Below are positions 1-8,743 of a stretch of DNA of 64,000 nt, one piece after another; the stretch's first letter is position 1; each line of letters starts with the position of its first letter. A program made the position numbers and the translations under genes. Below the pieces are notes generated by a model. The model was given only the letters and a program-made list of their open reading frames with translations, did not search any database and was not told the origin of the DNA. This DNA is from CAYGSN01 sp964352675 (GTDB taxonomy: Bacteria > Pseudomonadota > Alphaproteobacteria > Micavibrionales > Micavibrionaceae), in the NCBI GenBank assembly GCA_964352675.1, contig CAYGSN010000005.1, forward strand, positions 20,312-84,311, given 5' to 3'.

Positions 1-444
1 CGGGAAGAAGATGTAATATTGCTCCTCCACCGCCAATGACCATGTATGCAGCAGCGGCTTTTCCTCCGCTGGTCCGGCAAAATACCCGGATTCCTGCCAA
101 AACAGGAAGTTGGAGGCAAATAGCGTCGCCGCGATCAGGCTTTGGCTGAAGTCCTTGTAATCCGGCGGTAAGAACAGCAAGGCTGCGCCCGCCACAGTGA
201 AGGTAAAAACCGTGAACAGGGCCGGGAAAATACGGCGTATCCGGCGTTCATAGAAATGCAGGATGGAAAATTTATTCTGGCGTATTTCCTCGGCAATGAT
301 GGAGGTGATCAAAAAGCCTGAGATCACAAAGAACACATCCACACCGACATAGCCTCCGGAAAACCAAGAGATTCCGGCGTGATACAGCACAACGGGGAGA
401 ACAGCTATGGCCCGCAGGCCATCTATATCGGCACGATATTTCAT
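1..444 (-). CDS. OafA/YrhL-type membrane O-acyltransferase, N-terminal part
   Basis: A reverse-strand frame opens with ATG at 444 and runs without a stop to the window edge, giving the first 148 residues. The opening RADIDGLRAIAV, a VDVFFVISGFLI stretch near residue 35 and HTWSLAVEEQYY near residue 132 are hallmarks of the acyltransferase-3 family. These multi-pass inner-membrane enzymes move acyl groups, usually acetyl, onto LPS, peptidoglycan or exopolysaccharide sugars. The gene diverges from galE with 56 bases between starts, and the glycan context fits O-acetylation of a surface polymer. The C-terminal part lies outside the window, so the acceptor and any fused SGNH domain cannot be judged. 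Confidence 0.9.
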   Translation of the reverse strand, partial: MKYRADIDGLRAIAVLPVVLYHAGISWFSGGYVGVDVFFVISGFLITSIIAEEIRQNKFSILHFYERRIRRIFPALFTVFTFTVAGAALLFLPPDYKDFSQSLIAATLFASNFLFWQESGYFAGPAEEKPLLHTWSLAVEEQYYIFFP

Positions 445-500
445 GAATGATCTTAAAAAAGGCGTTTATCCGAAAGGATTTAACTTCTAAACTATACCCC

Positions 501-1511
501 ATGAATAAGAAGGATAACAGACCCGTTTTGGTGACCGGCGCAGCCGGATATATTGGCTCTCACATGTGCCGCGTGCTCGCGCATGAGGGGTATGAGCCGA
601 TCGGCCTTGATAATCTCTCAACCGGGTTTGAGCAGGCGATCATGCCCGCCATGGAGTTTTACAAAGGTGCTGCAGGGGATCAGGCGTTGGTGGCCAGAAT
701 CATCAAGGATCACGGCATTAAAGATGTCATCCATTTCGCGGGCAGCGTGGTGAACGCGGAATCGATTGAACAGCCTGCGTTTTACTATGAGAACAACACG
801 TTTGAAACGCTGAGGTTGGTCGAGGCTTGCGGCGATGCGGGTGTGAAGCGGTTCTTGTATTCTTCAAGTGCCGGAGTGTACGGCGATCATGGTGATGTGA
901 TTTTGCAAGAAGATATGGCCTGTAAACCTCTTACGCCCTATGGTGCATCAAAATATATGAGCGAGCGTATGATCGCCGATATTGCGGCCGTGAAGGGGTT
1001 TAGCCATGTCTGCCTTCGGTATTTCAATGTGGTCGGCGCGGATATTGATCGCGGTATCGGCCAGCGCAGTAAAGTTTCGACGCATATCCTGAAAATTATT
1101 TGTGAGGCCTTGGTCGGCAAGCGCGATAAAATCTCGATTTTCGGCACTGATTACGACACGCGCGATGGCACATGTATACGTGATTACGTGCATGTGCTCG
1201 ACCTGGCCTATGCACACCGCGCGGCGCTGGAATATCTGGCCGGCGGCGGCGAAAGCACGTCTATGAATTGTGGCTACGGTCACGGTTACAGCGTGCGCGA
1301 AATTATTGATACAGCGTTTGAGGTCGCGGGCGCGGATGTGCCTGTGATTGAGGCGGAGCGCAGGCCGGGTGATCCCTCCATCCTTGTCGCGTCTAATGAA
1401 AAAATGAAGTCTTTAACAGGCTGGTCGCCGGAGCGTGATGATCTTAAAACCATCATCGAAAGCGCACTGGAATGGGAGCGTCAGCTGAATTCCAAGCAAA
1501 ACGCGGCTTAA
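501..1511 (+). CDS. galE: UDP-glucose 4-epimerase
   Basis: An extended short-chain dehydrogenase of 336 residues that interconverts UDP-glucose and UDP-galactose (or the GlcNAc/GalNAc forms) in the cytoplasm. The NAD-binding GAAGYIGSH motif lies at residues 12-20, SSSAGVYGD marks the catalytic Ser/Thr region, and YGASK supplies the Tyr-Lys pair. The length is typical for GalE. An in-frame ATG at 447 would add 18 residues before the beta1 strand, which is not typical, so ATG 501 is preferred although neither start has a clear Shine-Dalgarno sequence. The 3' end shares a TTAA with the convergent sulfotransferase. It probably supplies Gal or GalNAc precursors to the glycan locus. Confidence 0.9.
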   Translation: MNKKDNRPVLVTGAAGYIGSHMCRVLAHEGYEPIGLDNLSTGFEQAIMPAMEFYKGAAGDQALVARIIKDHGIKDVIHFAGSVVNAESIEQPAFYYENNTFETLRLVEACGDAGVKRFLYSSSAGVYGDHGDVILQEDMACKPLTPYGASKYMSERMIADIAAVKGFSHVCLRYFNVVGADIDRGIGQRSKVSTHILKIICEALVGKRDKISIFGTDYDTRDGTCIRDYVHVLDLAYAHRAALEYLAGGGESTSMNCGYGHGYSVREIIDTAFEVAGADVPVIEAERRPGDPSILVASNEKMKSLTGWSPERDDLKTIIESALEWERQLNSKQNAA

Positions 1512-2284
1512 AACTCATACCCAAACACCTCAATATCCTTCGCGTAACGCTGCGCGATGAGGTCTCGTGTTTTATCGGTGTAGTGATCGCGGTAATCGGT
1601 CAGGCCGGATTTGGCCGTTGAATTCCAGCCCTTATGCGGCAGGGCGGTGTGCGGAATTCCGGCCTTTTCGCATATGGTTTCCCAGTCCGCTTCGAGGTTT
1701 TCATACTTGCCGACAAAATCGCAAGAGAGCTGCCCATCGTCGCCCGCCATATAGAGATATTGTGAAATCCAGTGCCGATCGGCGATATCGTCGCGGCCTT
1801 CCGCGCCGCAGAGCCATTCGACAAAATCCTCAAAGCTCATTTTGGGCGAAAGCCCCTTATAAAAGCTCATGATCCGCGCCTGTTTGCCTAAAACCGCGTT
1901 ATTGATTTTGCTGTTATAGCAGGACAGCGCCCGCGACCATGGGTTGCGGACAAAGCCGAAGGTGAAGTAATCCGGGTGGTTTTTGCGCGCTTCCATGAAT
2001 GCGCCCGGCTTTTCGGTCCATTTCGTGCCAAGCGCCTCACCGTTTTGCGTGACCAGAATATCGCGGAACGTGCGCGTGGCGATTTTCGGGATGCCGATAT
2101 AGATGAATTTGTGCTTATCTGATGTGACGGTCAGGGCGGCGAGATCCTGCCAAGGCTTTATCCCCAGAACCTTAACCCCGCAAATGAAGCAAAAGCTGGC
2201 GGCCTCAATGATGCCGCGCCCGAATTTCCCTTGCGCGTTGACCCAGTATACGGCCTCACGAATAGGTTTGGGCAGAAGGCTCAT
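1508..2284 (-). CDS. Carbohydrate sulfotransferase-like protein (sulfotransferase family 2)
   Basis: A 258-residue cytoplasmic protein. KFIYIGIPKIATRTF resembles the 5'-phosphosulfate-binding loop, and GFVRNPWSRALSCYN resembles the 3'-phosphate-binding loop of PAPS-dependent sulfotransferases. Members transfer sulfate from PAPS to sugar hydroxyls. The start is set at ATG 2284 because a GGAG lies 6 bases upstream and the ATG overlaps the preceding stop as ATGA; a TTG at 2296 is also possible. The gene follows a second sulfotransferase and a Wzx flippase in one operon, which suggests sulfation of the exported polysaccharide. The acceptor cannot be read from the sequence. Confidence 0.8.
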   Translation of the reverse strand: MSLLPKPIREAVYWVNAQGKFGRGIIEAASFCFICGVKVLGIKPWQDLAALTVTSDKHKFIYIGIPKIATRTFRDILVTQNGEALGTKWTEKPGAFMEARKNHPDYFTFGFVRNPWSRALSCYNSKINNAVLGKQARIMSFYKGLSPKMSFEDFVEWLCGAEGRDDIADRHWISQYLYMAGDDGQLSCDFVGKYENLEADWETICEKAGIPHTALPHKGWNSTAKSGLTDYRDHYTDKTRDLIAQRYAKDIEVFGYEF

Positions 2285-3198
2285 CCATGTCTCCAATGAC
2301 CTAAGTTGCGACCGGTGATTTTTTCAATTTTTTGAATGTCTTGTTCAAAATCTTTTAGCAGTTTTCTCTTGAAATTCTCTGAAACTTCAGTCTTGCCAGT
2401 TTTTTTTGAGCCCAGATCATATAAGGGTTTAAGCATAGAGCTGCTCATATTTGGAAAAATTTTACGTAGAGCACCTTTAAGTGGGGCAAGGTTTTTTGTT
2501 ATGATACGCAGCGTTTTCGAAAGTGGGCTGAAAGCATGCTCCTTGCGGTCATTAATAACGGGAAATACTGATCTTCTGTCATCCTTTAGCCCAATGAATT
2601 GAAGGGTTTTTTTGTATATTAAGGACGTATCGTTTTTAAAATCTTCGTGGAATATGATCATGCGCTGATGTTCCGGCACAGTGGTTGTAAAACGTTCCAA
2701 TTGTTCTCCTAATGAACAAACAAACTTATAATCAAGAATACGCGAATCCGTGCAAAACCGAGAAAAGGATTTCTTTTTAAAATCATAGGCTTGTTCTGGA
2801 TTTTTAATATTTTCCCAGAGGGAATAAACAAGCTGGGCATGCAGAGAGGAATACATTTCAAGTGGGTTGCGGATCATGGCGATAAATTTGGCATTTGGAT
2901 TTATCTGCAGAATGTTTTTTACAGCCAGATCAGAGAGCAAATACCAGACCGAGGCTTCTCCAGTAATTTGAGTGTCTTTGGCCTGCTTAAAAAGAGAATT
3001 GTATTCTTTTTGGGTTTTGACTTGAGTTTGAACTTTTAGATCTTTGGCATAAAAATTAGGCTCTTTGACGGCAGGCATAAAGACATCGGGATGTTCGTTA
3101 AGATAGGCGTATAGAGCGGTCGTACCACATTTGGGAGCACCGATAATAAAAAATTCCGGCGCATATGGCTGTTCAGTCTGAATTTGCGGCATGCTCAT
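2281..3198 (-). CDS. Sulfotransferase domain protein
   Basis: A 305-residue protein of the heparan/N-deacetylase-type sulfotransferase fold. FFIIGAPKCGTTALY at residues 16-30 is the 5'-phosphosulfate loop, with the catalytic-type Lys in PKCGTT. FIAMIRNPLEMYSS is the 3'-phosphate-binding motif (R-N-P). Start ATG 3198 overlaps the flippase stop by four bases, and its own stop overlaps the next sulfotransferase. Three co-translated genes (flippase and two sulfotransferases) imply that one polymer is sulfated, probably on the cytoplasmic side before export. It differs clearly from the neighbouring sulfotransferase, so the two probably act on different positions. Confidence 0.85.
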   Translation of the reverse strand: MSMPQIQTEQPYAPEFFIIGAPKCGTTALYAYLNEHPDVFMPAVKEPNFYAKDLKVQTQVKTQKEYNSLFKQAKDTQITGEASVWYLLSDLAVKNILQINPNAKFIAMIRNPLEMYSSLHAQLVYSLWENIKNPEQAYDFKKKSFSRFCTDSRILDYKFVCSLGEQLERFTTTVPEHQRMIIFHEDFKNDTSLIYKKTLQFIGLKDDRRSVFPVINDRKEHAFSPLSKTLRIITKNLAPLKGALRKIFPNMSSSMLKPLYDLGSKKTGKTEVSENFKRKLLKDFEQDIQKIEKITGRNLGHWRHG

Positions 3199-4460
3199 GC
3201 GGATAGCTTATCACTCAAAAGCCCCTTGCGGTAGACATAGGCAGCGCTCAGGGCGTTACGCAGCGCAACGACGAACCCAGTGACAAATGCCGCACCCTCG
3301 ATGCCATATAGATAAATGAAGGCAGGGTTCAGCACAATGTTCAAAAAAGCGCTTAACATTGTGATCCACATGGCGGGGCGTTCATAATTGCTCATAATCA
3401 TTAAATTTGACGCCGGCCCAAAAAGCGTGGCGATGATATACCAGCCCAGGATAATTAAAAGGGCATTAAATCCCTCCATATAGGTTTCACCGATCAACGG
3501 CAAAATATAAGGTACCAAAAGGATTTCGAGCACGGCGAAGGTGATGGTCGATGCACAGACTAAAACCAAGGCCAGTTTGTAGATATGTTTAAGGGCTTTC
3601 AGATCGTTTGCAGAATAGGCGGCCGCAGCCTTGGGCGAAAAGACGGCGAGTGCTGATTTGCTAGCAATAGTAGCACCATCAGCAAAATGGATCATCAATG
3701 CATAAATTCCGGTGCTGGCCGGTCCCAGCATAATACCAATGAAAATCAAATCAATGCGTTTCATAATGCGTTGAAATGCTACAGTCAGCATCATGGGAGC
3801 GGATATGATTAACCATGATTTCCACTGTCCTTTTTCGGCGGTCTGCTGGCCGGGCGGAGTTTCGCGTTCAATTTGGATTTGAGAAAATAGAATAATCAAC
3901 ACCATGACCCCGGTCATAAGCCAAAGAGCCTGATCGCCACCACTTAAATGAACGCCACCCGCATAAAGTGCTACGACTACCAGTAGCAGGCCGAGTTCAC
4001 GAAATAAGGTTTCGTAGGCAACGGATAGTGTCGTTTTGTGAAAACCGCGCAAAATGCCAGAGTTCAGGCGTTGCCAGACGGTAACAGGAACCATTACAAA
4101 ACCTGCTAGCAGTGCTGCGACAGGATATTCATCAGCAAATCCTGTGAAATAAAGCCCTGCATAGATAATCGCGCCGAGCAGAATGCCCAAAACGCTGGTA
4201 AAAAGTATTGAAAACCTTATGAGTTGGCGAATTTTAGGTCGCTCATCTTCAGATTCCAGATATCCGGCGATAAAACGCACAACCCCGCTTGGAAGTCCGA
4301 ACAGTGCAATAAGGCTAATGATCATCGTAATAGACAGGATAAAATTATAAACGCCATAACCATCAGCAGAGAGAATTTTGGCCAAAAATAAATGGAGTAA
4401 AAATCCACAGCCCGTCCCGGCCATCATCACGGTAAAGGATGAGACAAAGAGGCGCACCAT
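3195..4460 (-). CDS. Polysaccharide flippase of the MOP/Wzx family
   Basis: A 421-residue hydrophobic protein with about 12 predicted transmembrane segments and few charged residues between them. The N-terminal pattern (LAKILSADGYGVYNFILS) and the GLPSGVVRFIAGYLES stretch are typical of the polysaccharide export branch of the MOP superfamily. Such proteins flip undecaprenyl-diphosphate-linked repeat units from the cytoplasmic to the periplasmic face. It starts the operon part that continues into the two sulfotransferases and lies five bases after a methyltransferase gene. It is the only Wzx candidate in the window; candidate polymerases are the multi-pass proteins at 11111 and 45899. Confidence 0.88.
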   Translation of the reverse strand: MVRLFVSSFTVMMAGTGCGFLLHLFLAKILSADGYGVYNFILSITMIISLIALFGLPSGVVRFIAGYLESEDERPKIRQLIRFSILFTSVLGILLGAIIYAGLYFTGFADEYPVAALLAGFVMVPVTVWQRLNSGILRGFHKTTLSVAYETLFRELGLLLVVVALYAGGVHLSGGDQALWLMTGVMVLIILFSQIQIERETPPGQQTAEKGQWKSWLIISAPMMLTVAFQRIMKRIDLIFIGIMLGPASTGIYALMIHFADGATIASKSALAVFSPKAAAAYSANDLKALKHIYKLALVLVCASTITFAVLEILLVPYILPLIGETYMEGFNALLIILGWYIIATLFGPASNLMIMSNYERPAMWITMLSAFLNIVLNPAFIYLYGIEGAAFVTGFVVALRNALSAAYVYRKGLLSDKLSA

Positions 4461-4465
4461 GTAAA

Positions 4466-5158
4466 TTAGGCTCCCGGCTTGGTGATGGTCACACGCGATG
4501 AGCCGCTGATTTTTGCATTGTATTTGTCTTTGAACAAGGATTTTACATCATTGGGTAGCCAGGTTTGTAGAGCATGGTGAAAGTTCAGCTCTAGATATAT
4601 CCGGCCTCGCGGGTTCAGATGTTTCTCAAGCAGGTGATCAATGAAATATTCCCATCCTTCCACGTCCCATGGTTTTTCCTGATAGTGGTCGTTGAAGCAG
4701 ATTTGGAAGGCGGTAATAAGGTCAAATGGACCGCCTAAATTATCCGGCAGGGGGCGGCATTTTTGGATAGTGTGGTGGTGCCTTTCAATATCTAGGCATT
4801 TACATGCTTCATCAAAAAGCCTGTCACCAGGTAAATCTAGACCAACCACCTTATGACCGAAAAACTCGCAGGCAAATGGAAAGTAACCGAAGCCTGCGCC
4901 AAGATCGAGAATTTTTAATTTTTTCTGTGATTTATTTAGGTGCAGATGCAAGACCCGTTGCATGTTTTTGCGTAACCAATAGGGGGTGTTGAAATATTTT
5001 TTGTAATGGGGGTGCAAAGTCTCGTTTTTAAAACTTTTAAGCTCATCAAATGACTTTATATCCATAGAGGCCATTAAATCTTCTGTGTGACGCTTCGCGA
5101 TTATCCATTGCCACATATAAGATGGGGATTTATCCAAAAGGCGGGCAATAAAGCTCAT
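4466..5158 (-). CDS. SAM-dependent methyltransferase
   Basis: A class I methyltransferase fold in 230 residues. Motif I, LKILDLGAGFGYFPFAC, lies near residue 80, followed by the acidic motif II region VVGLDLPGD and the post-motif FDLITAFQICFNDHY. The first 75 residues are helical and basic and may bind the acceptor. It heads the minus-strand operon methyltransferase-flippase-sulfotransferases, so a sugar or lipid-linked glycan is the likely substrate, but no close subfamily was recognised. ATG 5158 is the first start after the divergent intergenic region shared with the outer-membrane barrel gene. Confidence 0.8.
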   Translation of the reverse strand: MSFIARLLDKSPSYMWQWIIAKRHTEDLMASMDIKSFDELKSFKNETLHPHYKKYFNTPYWLRKNMQRVLHLHLNKSQKKLKILDLGAGFGYFPFACEFFGHKVVGLDLPGDRLFDEACKCLDIERHHHTIQKCRPLPDNLGGPFDLITAFQICFNDHYQEKPWDVEGWEYFIDHLLEKHLNPRGRIYLELNFHHALQTWLPNDVKSLFKDKYNAKISGSSRVTITKPGA

Positions 5159-5320
5159 AGGTAATATCCAGAAGTTGGTTACGGTTCAGATTTTTATCTG
5201 TCTTAATTCAGTCTACAGAATTTATTATTATTCCGATCTTAATAATTTGTATAATGCAATAACTTCTGTAGAATAACAATTATCTACGGGTATTTCCGCC
5301 CCTTTTTACCAGTTTTAATT

Positions 5321-6616
5321 ATGCCTCGTCATACTTGGATCAAAATATTGGCAATTTCGACCCTTTTTACGGGTGGAATTCCGTCTTATGCGGATGCGCA
5401 AACGGAAAATGCCGCACCATATGCTTTTCGGGGGGATCAAGAAAACAGGTTTGGAGAGTTTAGTATTGATCCGTTTTATTATCGAGGTGAACCTATGCCA
5501 GTGGGTTCATTTATTTTAAGGCCCAATCTTCAACTCAAATTACAGCATGACGATAATGTCCTAGCGACAGAAAATAATACAAAAAGTGATTTTGTGTCCG
5601 TGCTAGAGCCCTCTCTAGTGGTCCAGAAGCCTTATGGACGACATAATTTTATTTTATCAACGCAGGCGGAAATTCGTAGATATGCTGATCAAGAAAACGA
5701 AAATGTTGAGAATTTTGGGGCCGCTTTTGAGGCTGATTTTGAGGCTTTGCGCGGGCTTAATATTCCCGTTTCGGTTGCTTATAGGTCTTCCCATTTTGAT
5801 AGAAAAAACCAGAAAGCGTTAAGTATTGCCGATCTAACAACTGAGCCTTTGGGCATTAAAACCCTTCAGGTTGAAGGCGGTATTAACTATAAACCCAACA
5901 GATTAGGGGTTGAACTTTTAGGAACATATCGGCAAGCACGTCTTGACAATGGAACAATCTCAGGCACGGATGCAGCCGCCATTCGTGATAATCGTGATGT
6001 TGATGTCAAGCAGGCGCAACTGGAAGTATCATATGAAACGCTAAATAATTTTACACCTTTTCTTCAGTTGCGTTTGGCAGATGAAGAGTTTGTGAATGAG
6101 GCGCCTGGCGCAACGACCCGCAATAATAATTTGATCCGCGTTTTGGGCGGAACCTCTTTTAACTTTAAAGGGCTTTTATACGGGTTTTTGGGAATTGGAA
6201 GGGAACAACGCACCTATGATTCTGATGAAATAGAAAAAGCCAGAGCCTTGTCTATGGAAGGCGACATTTACTGGGAGCCTACTGAGAAATTGCGACTGGG
6301 ATTGAAGTTGGGTCGTTCGACGTCTGAGGAAAGTACGATTGTTACCGGCGTAACCGAAACAGAAATTGATTTTTCACTGGATTATGAGCTGCAGCGCGAT
6401 TTATTTGCTCGTGTGCTGGTTGGTTACGACCATGATGATTTTAAGGATTTGGACCGACAGGATAAAACATATGAAGGAAGCGCGGAGTTGCTGTATATCA
6501 TAGGGCCGCAGCTACAGTTGGGAGCGGGATATATGTATCGTCACAGAGACAGTACTACAGCAGGTCTTGGCCTTGATAATAATATCTTCACGATACGGGC
6601 TATAACCGGTTTTTAA
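5321..6616 (+). CDS. Outer-membrane beta-barrel protein (BBP2-like)
   Basis: A 431-residue protein with a signal peptide (residues 1-26, cleavage after ADA) and then alternating amphipathic strands. It ends in an aromatic residue (TGF), as expected for an outer-membrane barrel. The pattern (early LRPNLQLKLQHDDNVLATE, repeated short strands with acidic turns) fits the putative beta-barrel porin 2 family found in exopolysaccharide loci. A role in polymer passage or anchoring at the outer membrane is inferred from context. A TATAAT at 5250-5255 could be a -10 element, but no convincing -35 was seen. The last 17 bases overlap the convergent glycosyltransferase gene. Confidence 0.8.
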   Translation: MPRHTWIKILAISTLFTGGIPSYADAQTENAAPYAFRGDQENRFGEFSIDPFYYRGEPMPVGSFILRPNLQLKLQHDDNVLATENNTKSDFVSVLEPSLVVQKPYGRHNFILSTQAEIRRYADQENENVENFGAAFEADFEALRGLNIPVSVAYRSSHFDRKNQKALSIADLTTEPLGIKTLQVEGGINYKPNRLGVELLGTYRQARLDNGTISGTDAAAIRDNRDVDVKQAQLEVSYETLNNFTPFLQLRLADEEFVNEAPGATTRNNNLIRVLGGTSFNFKGLLYGFLGIGREQRTYDSDEIEKARALSMEGDIYWEPTEKLRLGLKLGRSTSEESTIVTGVTETEIDFSLDYELQRDLFARVLVGYDHDDFKDLDRQDKTYEGSAELLYIIGPQLQLGAGYMYRHRDSTTAGLGLDNNIFTIRAITGF

Positions 6617-7772
6617 ATTCTTTCCAAAACTGAAACCGGCGCTCATTTAAGATATCGTGGTGGTATTCTTTGGATATTTCAAAATTCCGTGCGGCCTGCG
6701 CGAGCTGCCATTCCCGGTCATTCAACGTCTGGACTAGGCGGCGAGCAAAGGAAACGGCATCACCACGGCGGTGAATGTTATCCGGCTCCAGCAGCTCGTC
6801 GGATCCCCCTGCATCGGAAGACAGGGCGGGCAGACCACGGCTCATCGCCTCAATCAGTGCGCGCGGTAAGCCTTCGTGAAAGCTGGGCTGGATATAAAAA
6901 TCCAGATCATCTAGCCATTGTAAAACTGGATTGCCTCCGGGCAGCGTGCCGGAAAATTCCACTTTCCCCGCCAACCCTAAATCCCTGATCAGCGTCTCCC
7001 ATTTCTGCGGCTCGCCCTTACCCAGCACACGAAAACGGAAGTCAATCCGTTCCTCCTGCACTTCGTGGAGGGCCCTGAGAGCAACACTCAACCCCTTAAG
7101 TTTATTCCCAAAATTTCCGATCAGCCCGATGATCACCGGACCTCGCTGATCCTGAATTTTTTTAAGCCTACGATTCAGAGTGTCCCTCTCTGGCGGCTCG
7201 ATTTCAACATTTGAGGCATAGGATGCAGTTCCTTTTGTGGGATAACGTTTTTGCAGGAAATGGTGCGTCACGTAAATCACTGCATCGGCATTGCGAACCA
7301 TTGCGCGGGCCCGCAAATATTTCACGGGGGCGTAGAGTTTTCCAATCAGAGATCCATGATACCAAGTATGATCAAAGGCACAGCCGGACATCTCTACCGC
7401 ATAGGGAATTCCCTGCTTGCGGGCGGCTTTGGCCGCCAGCATTCCAAACTCTACCGGCCCGCGGATGATCACTGCATCTGCGGTTTTCACCCGCTCTTCA
7501 ATGCGATTATACGTTTTTCCGCCTTGAAGGATGCGTTTGAGCGGAGAATTGATATTCGGAAGAAGCGTGTGGGCGATATTAGGTCCACTCGAAATATCGA
7601 GTTTTTCGGCAGTTTCATCCTCATAAGGTTTTTCCCGGCCAATAACCTCAATGTTTTCGAAATGTGGTAGGAACCGGTCCCGCCAGAGAGAGTAGGGGAA
7701 GGCGCCATAGGCATAGACCGTCCCGTTCTCGTCCCGGGCGTAATAGGTGTCATGACAAAACAGGGCTTTCAT
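6600..7772 (-). CDS. GT4-family glycosyltransferase
   Basis: A 390-residue GT-B enzyme. The C-terminal half carries VIIGLIGNFGNKLKGL, the start of the donor-binding Rossmann domain, and FHEGLPRALIEAMSRGLP, the E-x7-E motif of retaining family 4 glycosyltransferases. The N-terminal half begins MKALFCHDTYYA, a typical acceptor-domain beta1. It should transfer a sugar from a nucleotide donor to a growing glycan at the cytoplasmic membrane. It starts nine bases after the end of a 3-hydroxybutyrate dehydrogenase gene, so the two are probably co-transcribed, an unusual pairing. The donor sugar cannot be inferred. Confidence 0.87.
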   Translation of the reverse strand: MKALFCHDTYYARDENGTVYAYGAFPYSLWRDRFLPHFENIEVIGREKPYEDETAEKLDISSGPNIAHTLLPNINSPLKRILQGGKTYNRIEERVKTADAVIIRGPVEFGMLAAKAARKQGIPYAVEMSGCAFDHTWYHGSLIGKLYAPVKYLRARAMVRNADAVIYVTHHFLQKRYPTKGTASYASNVEIEPPERDTLNRRLKKIQDQRGPVIIGLIGNFGNKLKGLSVALRALHEVQEERIDFRFRVLGKGEPQKWETLIRDLGLAGKVEFSGTLPGGNPVLQWLDDLDFYIQPSFHEGLPRALIEAMSRGLPALSSDAGGSDELLEPDNIHRRGDAVSFARRLVQTLNDREWQLAQAARNFEISKEYHHDILNERRFQFWKEFKNRL

Positions 7773-7781
7773 GAAATCAGT

Positions 7782-8576
7782 CTAGGCCGCGGTCCAGCCT
7801 CCATCAACCGTGATATCGGTGCCGGTGATGTTTTCTGCAGTGTCGGAACAGAGAAACAGCGCGATTCCCGCAACTTGTTCGATAGTGACAAACTTCTTCG
7901 TCCATTGTGCGGCGAGCATAACATTGGTTACGACCTCTTCTTCACTTATACCACGATTTTTAGCTGTATCGGCAATCTGGTTTTCCACCAGAGGGGTTTT
8001 CACATAGCCGGGACAGATAGCGTTACAGGTGATGCCTTGTTGTGCGACCTCCAGAGCGACGGTCTTGGTCATGCCCATAATGCCGTGCTTGGCCGTGACA
8101 TAGGCGGACTTAAACGGTGAGGCCACCAGCCCGTGCGCCGAAGCAATATTGACGATCCGGCCCCAGCCTTTATTGCGCATAGTCGGGATAACGCCTTTGA
8201 TCACGTGAAAGGCGGCATTCATATTGATATCGATGATCGCATTCCATTTGTCATCGGGGTAGGTGTCGATGGGATTTACAAACTGGATACCGGCATTGTT
8301 CACAACAACATCAATCGTCCCGAATTCTTTCAGCGCTTCGTCAACCATGGCCGCAATTTCCGGTGGTTTGGACATATCGGCCGCGTTGTAATGTGTCTTC
8401 ACACCCAGCTTTTCATTTTCTGCCGTGTTCGCGTTAATTTTATCCTCGGCTCCAAATCCATTGAGGACAATATTCGCCCCGGCCTGCGCCAGTGTTTTAG
8501 CAATGCCCAGCCCGATCCCGGATGTCGATCCAGTTACAAGCGCTGTTTTTCCTTCAAGATTCACACCAAACTGCAT
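7782..8576 (-). CDS. bdhA: D-3-hydroxybutyrate dehydrogenase
   Basis: A classical short-chain dehydrogenase of 264 residues. It has the TGSTSGIGLGIA cofactor loop, NNAGIQ, the S-Y-K catalytic set (IASAHG, SAYVTAKHG) and a C-terminal TGTDITVDGGWTAA. The combination NNAGIQFVNPI, AICPGYVKTPLVE and the Gln-Trp-Thr-Lys-Lys-Phe segment is characteristic of BdhA, which interconverts 3-hydroxybutyrate and acetoacetate with NAD in PHB and ketone-body metabolism. AAGGAT lies just upstream of ATG 8576. It is a metabolic enzyme placed directly ahead of a glycosyltransferase. A different SDR substrate, such as a sugar, is possible but less likely from the motifs. Confidence 0.85.
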   Translation of the reverse strand: MQFGVNLEGKTALVTGSTSGIGLGIAKTLAQAGANIVLNGFGAEDKINANTAENEKLGVKTHYNAADMSKPPEIAAMVDEALKEFGTIDVVVNNAGIQFVNPIDTYPDDKWNAIIDINMNAAFHVIKGVIPTMRNKGWGRIVNIASAHGLVASPFKSAYVTAKHGIMGMTKTVALEVAQQGITCNAICPGYVKTPLVENQIADTAKNRGISEEEVVTNVMLAAQWTKKFVTIEQVAGIALFLCSDTAENITGTDITVDGGWTAA

Positions 8577-8677
8577 TTTGAAATCCTTTTTCGCTTAAGC
8601 TCCATAAACCTATCATATTCGCGGGGGCGCATAAATGAGTTTTAAACAGATTTGCGGTAATAATTTTTTCATATTGG

Positions 8678-8708
8678 TTGACTTTTTCGCCATGCGTGTT
8701 TCTATAAA
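8678..8708 (+). promoter_or_regulatory. Possible promoter of the sigma-like gene
   Basis: TTGACT at 8678-8683 is followed by TATAAA at 8703-8708 with a 19-base spacer, or by TCTATA with a 17-base spacer. It lies about 36 bases upstream of ATG 8744 in an AT-rich stretch between divergent genes. The -35 is good; the -10 and spacing are only fair. Confidence 0.35.
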
Positions 8709-8743
8709 AACAGTTTCAAATATAAAAATGAGTTGCGTATTTC

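Noticed and set aside
447..500. Earlier ATG (447) as galE start
   Set aside because: It adds 18 residues ahead of the NAD-binding strand, which does not occur in typical GalE proteins, and crowds the divergent acyltransferase start.
7752..8645. Plus-strand open frames opposite bdhA
   Set aside because: They mirror the bdhA codons, which carry unambiguous SDR motifs on the minus strand.
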